Assembly (NCBI RefSeq): GCF_020536995.1
Contig: NC_068365.1
Location: 40,155,833 to 40,219,832, forward strand
Source: Dreissena polymorpha
Lineage: Eukaryota; Mollusca; Bivalvia; Myida; Dreissenidae
Length of the DNA stretch: 64,000 nucleotides
Direction of reading: 5' to 3'
Position 1 is the stretch's first letter. Every line of letters begins with the position of its first letter. Under the pieces are notes generated by a model, which worked only from the letters and a program-made list of their open reading frames with translations, did no database searches and was not told the origin of the DNA. The translations under genes were made by a program, and so were the position numbers. Shown here in pieces: positions 59,301 to 64,000 of the stretch.

Positions 59301-62300
59301 GCACATCCGACCAAGTTAGTCGTCTGCCAGAATTTTGACATTTGACCATTAAAAACTCTCTGTATTGCAAAACATAACTGCCAGATGTCATTTTGACCCA
59401 AATAAGGGCTGTTTGCAATTGGGCTGTTGCACTTGGGGTCATAAGGGGGGTAAATGCTGGAAAATCACACCGAAACCTGTTCCGGAGACATATTCTAAGA
59501 CTACTTAAACACCCGGTATTGTTTTTCAGTGCCATTTTGACATTAATTTGCATCAATCTCAATAATGAACCTAATGCATGTCTTTATTTCATCTGTATTT
59601 ATTATTATTGTTTACTTTTTGAGCCTTTTTCTGTTAAAAATGCCCGCCAATTTTGGACCTACACTTCTATCCGCCTTCGCCTTCAACCCATTCAGGCAGA
59701 TCTACTCAGAATAACACTACTTTGCCTTATTTTACCTGTTTGGATATCTCGCTGAGTTCAAGTAAAATCAAGTATTCAGCTGAAAACACAAAAATGATAA
59801 TAATATTATGCTTTCTTTCCTGGAAGAATGTTGTTGCGATAGACCCTGCATGAAAAACACCAGGGAATCTGTATTTAAGTGACCTTAATATTATGCGTAA
59901 ACCTAAGTGTGCATTTGTAGGCGGTGTCGAAATGGGTCTATAGCTCTGCCTGAACTGTCGTCCAATTGGTTTACAAGTCCGGCTGAAGTGACAGGCCATC
60001 AAAAACTGTACAGTGTGACTGATTCGGAGACGGCCCTCAACACTCGCCCAGTCGTGTCGAGAGGATCGGTGTCTTTGCAGGTTAGTACGCCGTTATTTTC
60101 AATTAAATCTATTGTAAAATGATTTCTTTGATATCCTGGCACACTTTTGTCACCAAAATTAGGAAATTTGTGTGTTTTACATTGACTGCAGCTCTGAAAC
60201 CAAACTTTGTGGCGATAACTTTGCCGGTGTGCCCGACAATGTGATGCCGGCGTGGTGAATTAACCATTTGCAGCAAATAAAGCGAGAAAGACTATTGAAA
60301 GCTTACTCTAATTGTATCTAACTTACATTAGTTGGCACCGTAATGGGCAAATGCGCACAAAAAACCTTTTTTGTTTTCTCAGATTACACGGAATTGAGCA
60401 CCCGGGCCAGACTGACACTTTCCGGAGCCTGCCCTAGACGGAACTCGAGCCGAGGAATCATAGGTCCAGGTGTGACAAAAGACTTAAAGCTCATGTCTGA
60501 CGATGACTTTTTTTAGTCAGGAAGCCAAGTGTGTTGTTTTTCCATGCAAGCGAGCCCTTTTGTTGGGTCAAATGACATCAGCATTGCTGCTTCTACATGG
60601 ATTTTACCTAAAATGTGCAAAAAAAATATAAAAAGTTTGTTCGAATCCAGTTCAAAACCTGCTTTGATGCACAAATATTGCCATTGATGATTTTTTTCAC
60701 TTATTAAGCCATATGTAAGATAAGCTTTGCCTATTAGAATCGAAAGACATGCCTTGTATGGAGTCTAAGTGCTGCATGTATGATGTAACCGAGTTTGGCT
60801 TTTCTACCTTAATTCTTGACGCGAAACGCTGTTACGCATGGCGCTTTCAACGGCAACTTTTATGAATTAATCTGTGTGTCATTGTACCGGAACTTTGTGA
60901 TCTTTCTCAAAACAGATTATACCTGTGGGAAAAGTGCCTTTAATTTAAATTTGAAGGGGTTGGGTTCTCTTAAAGGTCACATAACCCCAAACCGGAACTC
61001 CTGTTTTTAGGGTTACATGCAGTCAGTTTGATACTTAGCACACATTGTTGAGTGCATGCTGCCTAGGATTTGTAAAATACATTGCAAATGGTTGGTTTTG
61101 GTATCAACTTGAAGGTATATTTGTAAGCAATAAGAAAATAAGCCATTTTTGTGCTCTACTTTTTGTGTTGATGGTTCCCGGCTTCGAAAGTAGGTCATAC
61201 TATTTGAGCCCAAAATGGTTGTCTGCACAGCTGTCAAAACCGGTTTGCCTATTCTAAGGTAAATATTTTGAGTTTGCGCGTATAGAATTTAATGACATGC
61301 ATTTTTTTCAAAAGATTATGCATTAATCTTTCCAATGATGTATGATGATATAGTGGGTATGCGCTTGATCATGGTAAAAATTGATATCGAACTTCAACTA
61401 TTTTATATGTAATATAGAAGGAAATTAATTGCGCATGCGTAACCTTTAAGCACATCCGACCAAGTTAGTCGTCTGCCAGAATTTTGACATTTGACCATTA
61501 AAAACTCTCTGTATTGCAAAACATAACTGCCAGATGTCATTTTGACCCAAATAAGGGCTGTTTGCAATTGGGCTGTTGCACTTGGGGTCATAAGGGGGGT
61601 AAATGCTGGAAAATCACACCGAAACCTGTTCCGGAGACATATTCTAAGACTACTTAAACACCCGGTATTGTTTTTCAGTGCCATTTTGACATTAATTTGC
61701 ATCAATCTCAATAATGAACCTAATGCATGTCTTTATTTCATCTGTATTTATTATTATTGTTTACTTTTTGAGCCTTTTTCTGTTAAAAATGCCCGCCAAT
61801 TTTGGACCTACACTTCTATCCGCCTTCGCCTTCAACCCATTCAGGCAGATCTACTCAGAATAACACTACTTTGCCTTATTTTACCTGTTTGGATATCTCG
61901 CTGAGTTCAAGTAAAATCAAGTATTCAGCTGAAAACACAAAAATGATAATAATATTATGCTTTCTTTCCTGGAAGAATGTTGTTGCGATAGACCCTGCAT
62001 GAAAAACACCAGGGAATCTGTATTTAAGTGACCTTAATATTATGCGTAAACCTAAGTGTGCATTTGTAGGCGGTGTCGAAATGGGTCTATAGCTCTGCCT
62101 GAACTGTCGTCCAATTGGTTTACAAGTCCGGCTGAAGTGACAGGCCATCAAAAACTGTACAGTGTGACTGATTCGGAGACGGCCCTCAACACTCGCCCAG
62201 TCGTGTCGAGAGGATCGGTGTCTTTGCAGGTTAGTACGCCGTTATTTTCAATTAAATCTATTGTAAAATGATTTCTTTGATATCCTGGCACACTTTTGTC

Positions 62301-64000
62301 ACCAAAATTAGGAAATTTGTGTGTTTTACATTGACTGCAGCTCTGAAACCAAACTTTGTGGCGATAACTTTGCCGGTGTGCCCGACAATGTGATGCCGGC
62401 GTGGTGAATTAACCATTTGCAGCAAATAAAGCGAGAAAGACTATTGAAAGCTTACTCTAATTGTATCTAACTTACATTAGTTGGCACCGTAATGGGCAAA
62501 TGCGCACAAAAAACCTTTTTTGTTTTCTCAGATTACACGGAATTGAGCACCCGGGCCAGACTGACACTTTCCGGAGCCTGCCCTAGACGGAACTCGAGCC
62601 GAGGAATCATAGGTCCAGGTGTGACAAAAGACTTAAAGCTCATGTCTGACGATGACTTTTTTTAGTCAGGAAGCCAAGTGTGTTGTTTTTCCATGCAAGC
62701 GAGCCCTTTTGTTGGGTCAAATGACATCAGCATTGCTGCTTCTACATGGATTTTACCTAAAATGTGCAAAAAAAATATAAAAAGTTTGTTCGAATCCAGT
62801 TCAAAACCTGCTTTGATGCACAAATATTGCCATTGATGATTTTTTTCACTTATTAAGCCATATGTAAGATAAGCTTTGCCTATTAGAATCGAAAGACATG
62901 CCTTGTATGGAGTCTAAGTGCTGCATGTATGATGTAACCGAGTTTGGCTTTTCTACCTTAATTCTTGACGCGAAACGCTGTTACGCATGGCGCTTTCAAC
63001 GGCAACTTTTATGAATTAATCTGTGTGTCATTGTACCGGAACTTTGTGATCTTTCTCAAAACAGATTATACCTGTGGGAAAAGTGCCTTTAATTTAAATT
63101 TGAAGGGGTTGGGTTCTCTTAAAGCACATCCGACCAAGTTAGTCGTCTGCCAGAATTTTGACATTTGACCATTAAAAACTCTCTGTATTGCAAAACATAA
63201 CTGCCAGATGTCATTTTGACCCAAATAAGGGCTGTTTGCAATTGGGCTGTTGCACTTGGGGTCATAAGGGGGGTAAATGCTGGAAAATCACACCGAAACC
63301 TGTTCCGGAGACATATTCTAAGACTACTTAAACACCCGGTATTGTTTTTCAGTGCCATTTTGACATTAATTTGCATCAATCTCAATAATGAACCTAATGC
63401 ATGTCTTTATTTCATCTGTATTTATTATTATTGTTTACTTTTTGAGCCTTTTTCTGTTAAAAATGCCCGCCAATTTTGGACCTACACTTCTATCCGCCTT
63501 CGCCTTCAACCCATTCAGGCAGATCTACTCAGAATAACACTACTTTGCCTTATTTTACCTGTTTGGATATCTCGCTGAGTTCAAGTAAAATCAAGTATTC
63601 AGCTGAAAACACAAAAATGATAATAATATTATGCTTTCTTTCCTGGAAGAATGTTGTTGCGATAGACCCTGCATGAAAAACACCAGGGAATCTGTATTTA
63701 AGTGACCTTAATATTATGCGTAAACCTAAGTGTGCATTTGTAGGCGGTGTCGAAATGGGTCTATAGCTCTGCCTGAACTGTCGTCCAATTGGTTTACAAG
63801 TCCGGCTGAAGTGACAGGCCATCAAAAACTGTACAGTGTGACTGATTCGGAGACGGCCCTCAACACTCGCCCAGTCTGTGTCGAGAGGATCGGTGTCTTT
63901 GCAGGTTAGTACGCCGTTATTTTCAATTAAATCTATTGTAAAATGATTTCTTTGATATCCTGGCACACTTTTGTCACCAAAATTAGGAAATTTGTGTGTT

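Larger units (their letters stand above)
49615..64000 (+). repeat. Young tandem array, unit about 2,149 bp
   Basis: Anchored on GACAGGCCATCAAAAACTG, units start at 49,615, 51,756, 53,547, 55,693, 57,842, 59,990, 62,139 and 63,813 (partial). Lengths are 2,141, 1,791, 2,146, 2,149, 2,148, 2,149 and 1,674 bp. The three central units look almost identical by eye. The first two contain many one-base indels, often in homopolymers. The 1,674-bp unit lacks 475 bp; the 1,791-bp unit lacks the same segment but has about 117 extra bases. Every full unit carries the two exon-like segments described below. Confidence 0.96.

Noticed and set aside
55096-63578. 120-residue plus-strand frame starting MTQIRAVCNW in several array units
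   Set aside because: It recurs only because the units are nearly identical. It overlaps an equally long minus-strand frame, crosses a likely acceptor and is disrupted in the more diverged unit at 52,946.
1-64000. LINE, LTR or other reverse-transcriptase element
   Set aside because: I looked for reverse transcriptase, integrase and capsid-type motifs in the listed translations and saw none.

Overview
The window is eukaryotic non-coding DNA from an animal, most likely a bivalve mollusc. I base this on recurring short transposon families that I associate with bivalve genomes: MITEs with arms like 'CAGTCCGCACAGGCTAAT', elements carrying repeated 'TGACCTTGACCTTTGACC' blocks, and tRNA-containing elements with 'CTCCAGTAAAAAATC'. 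A heterodont such as Dreissena is possible, but that is a memory-based inference. There is no complete host gene, no rRNA, no CRISPR array and no recognisable retroelement. Almost everything is tandem repeat or DNA transposon.

Layout. 1-2602: fold-back repeat with direct repeats inside it. 2.25-3.48 kb: a direct duplication continuing from it. 3.48-4.58 kb: satellite mixed with TTAGGG-type telomere motif. 4.59-7.29 kb: 11-bp minisatellite. 7.29-8.74 kb: tandem repeat of about 370 bp. 9.34-13.81 kb: a MITE whose interior has grown into about 84 copies of a 51-bp unit. 13.8-18.1 kb: AT-rich, nearly featureless DNA with two ordinary copies of the same MITE. 18.11-26.04 kb: one PIF/Harbinger DNA transposon with terminal inverted repeats, a 3-bp target duplication and a decayed multi-exon transposase, itself invaded by at least four smaller elements. 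26.35-49.51 kb: a diverged tandem repeat with units of about 1.3 kb, organised into a larger duplication of about 10 kb, with many nested insertions. 49,515-49,614: a gap of exactly 100 N. 49.6-64.0 kb: a young tandem array of a unit of about 2,149 bp, nearly identical between its central copies. Each full unit carries two exon-like segments, one ending in a stop codon, and most units carry a 479-bp element flanked by TTAA.

The genes do not work together as a system. The only recognisable protein family is the Harbinger transposase. What is informative is genome dynamics: a MITE that became a minisatellite, two element families sharing TTAA target sites and AGG/CCT ends (one with an empty site visible in a paralogous repeat unit), insertion presence or absence that orders events inside the 1.3-kb array, and an exon-bearing array that is either very recent amplification or partly an assembly product.
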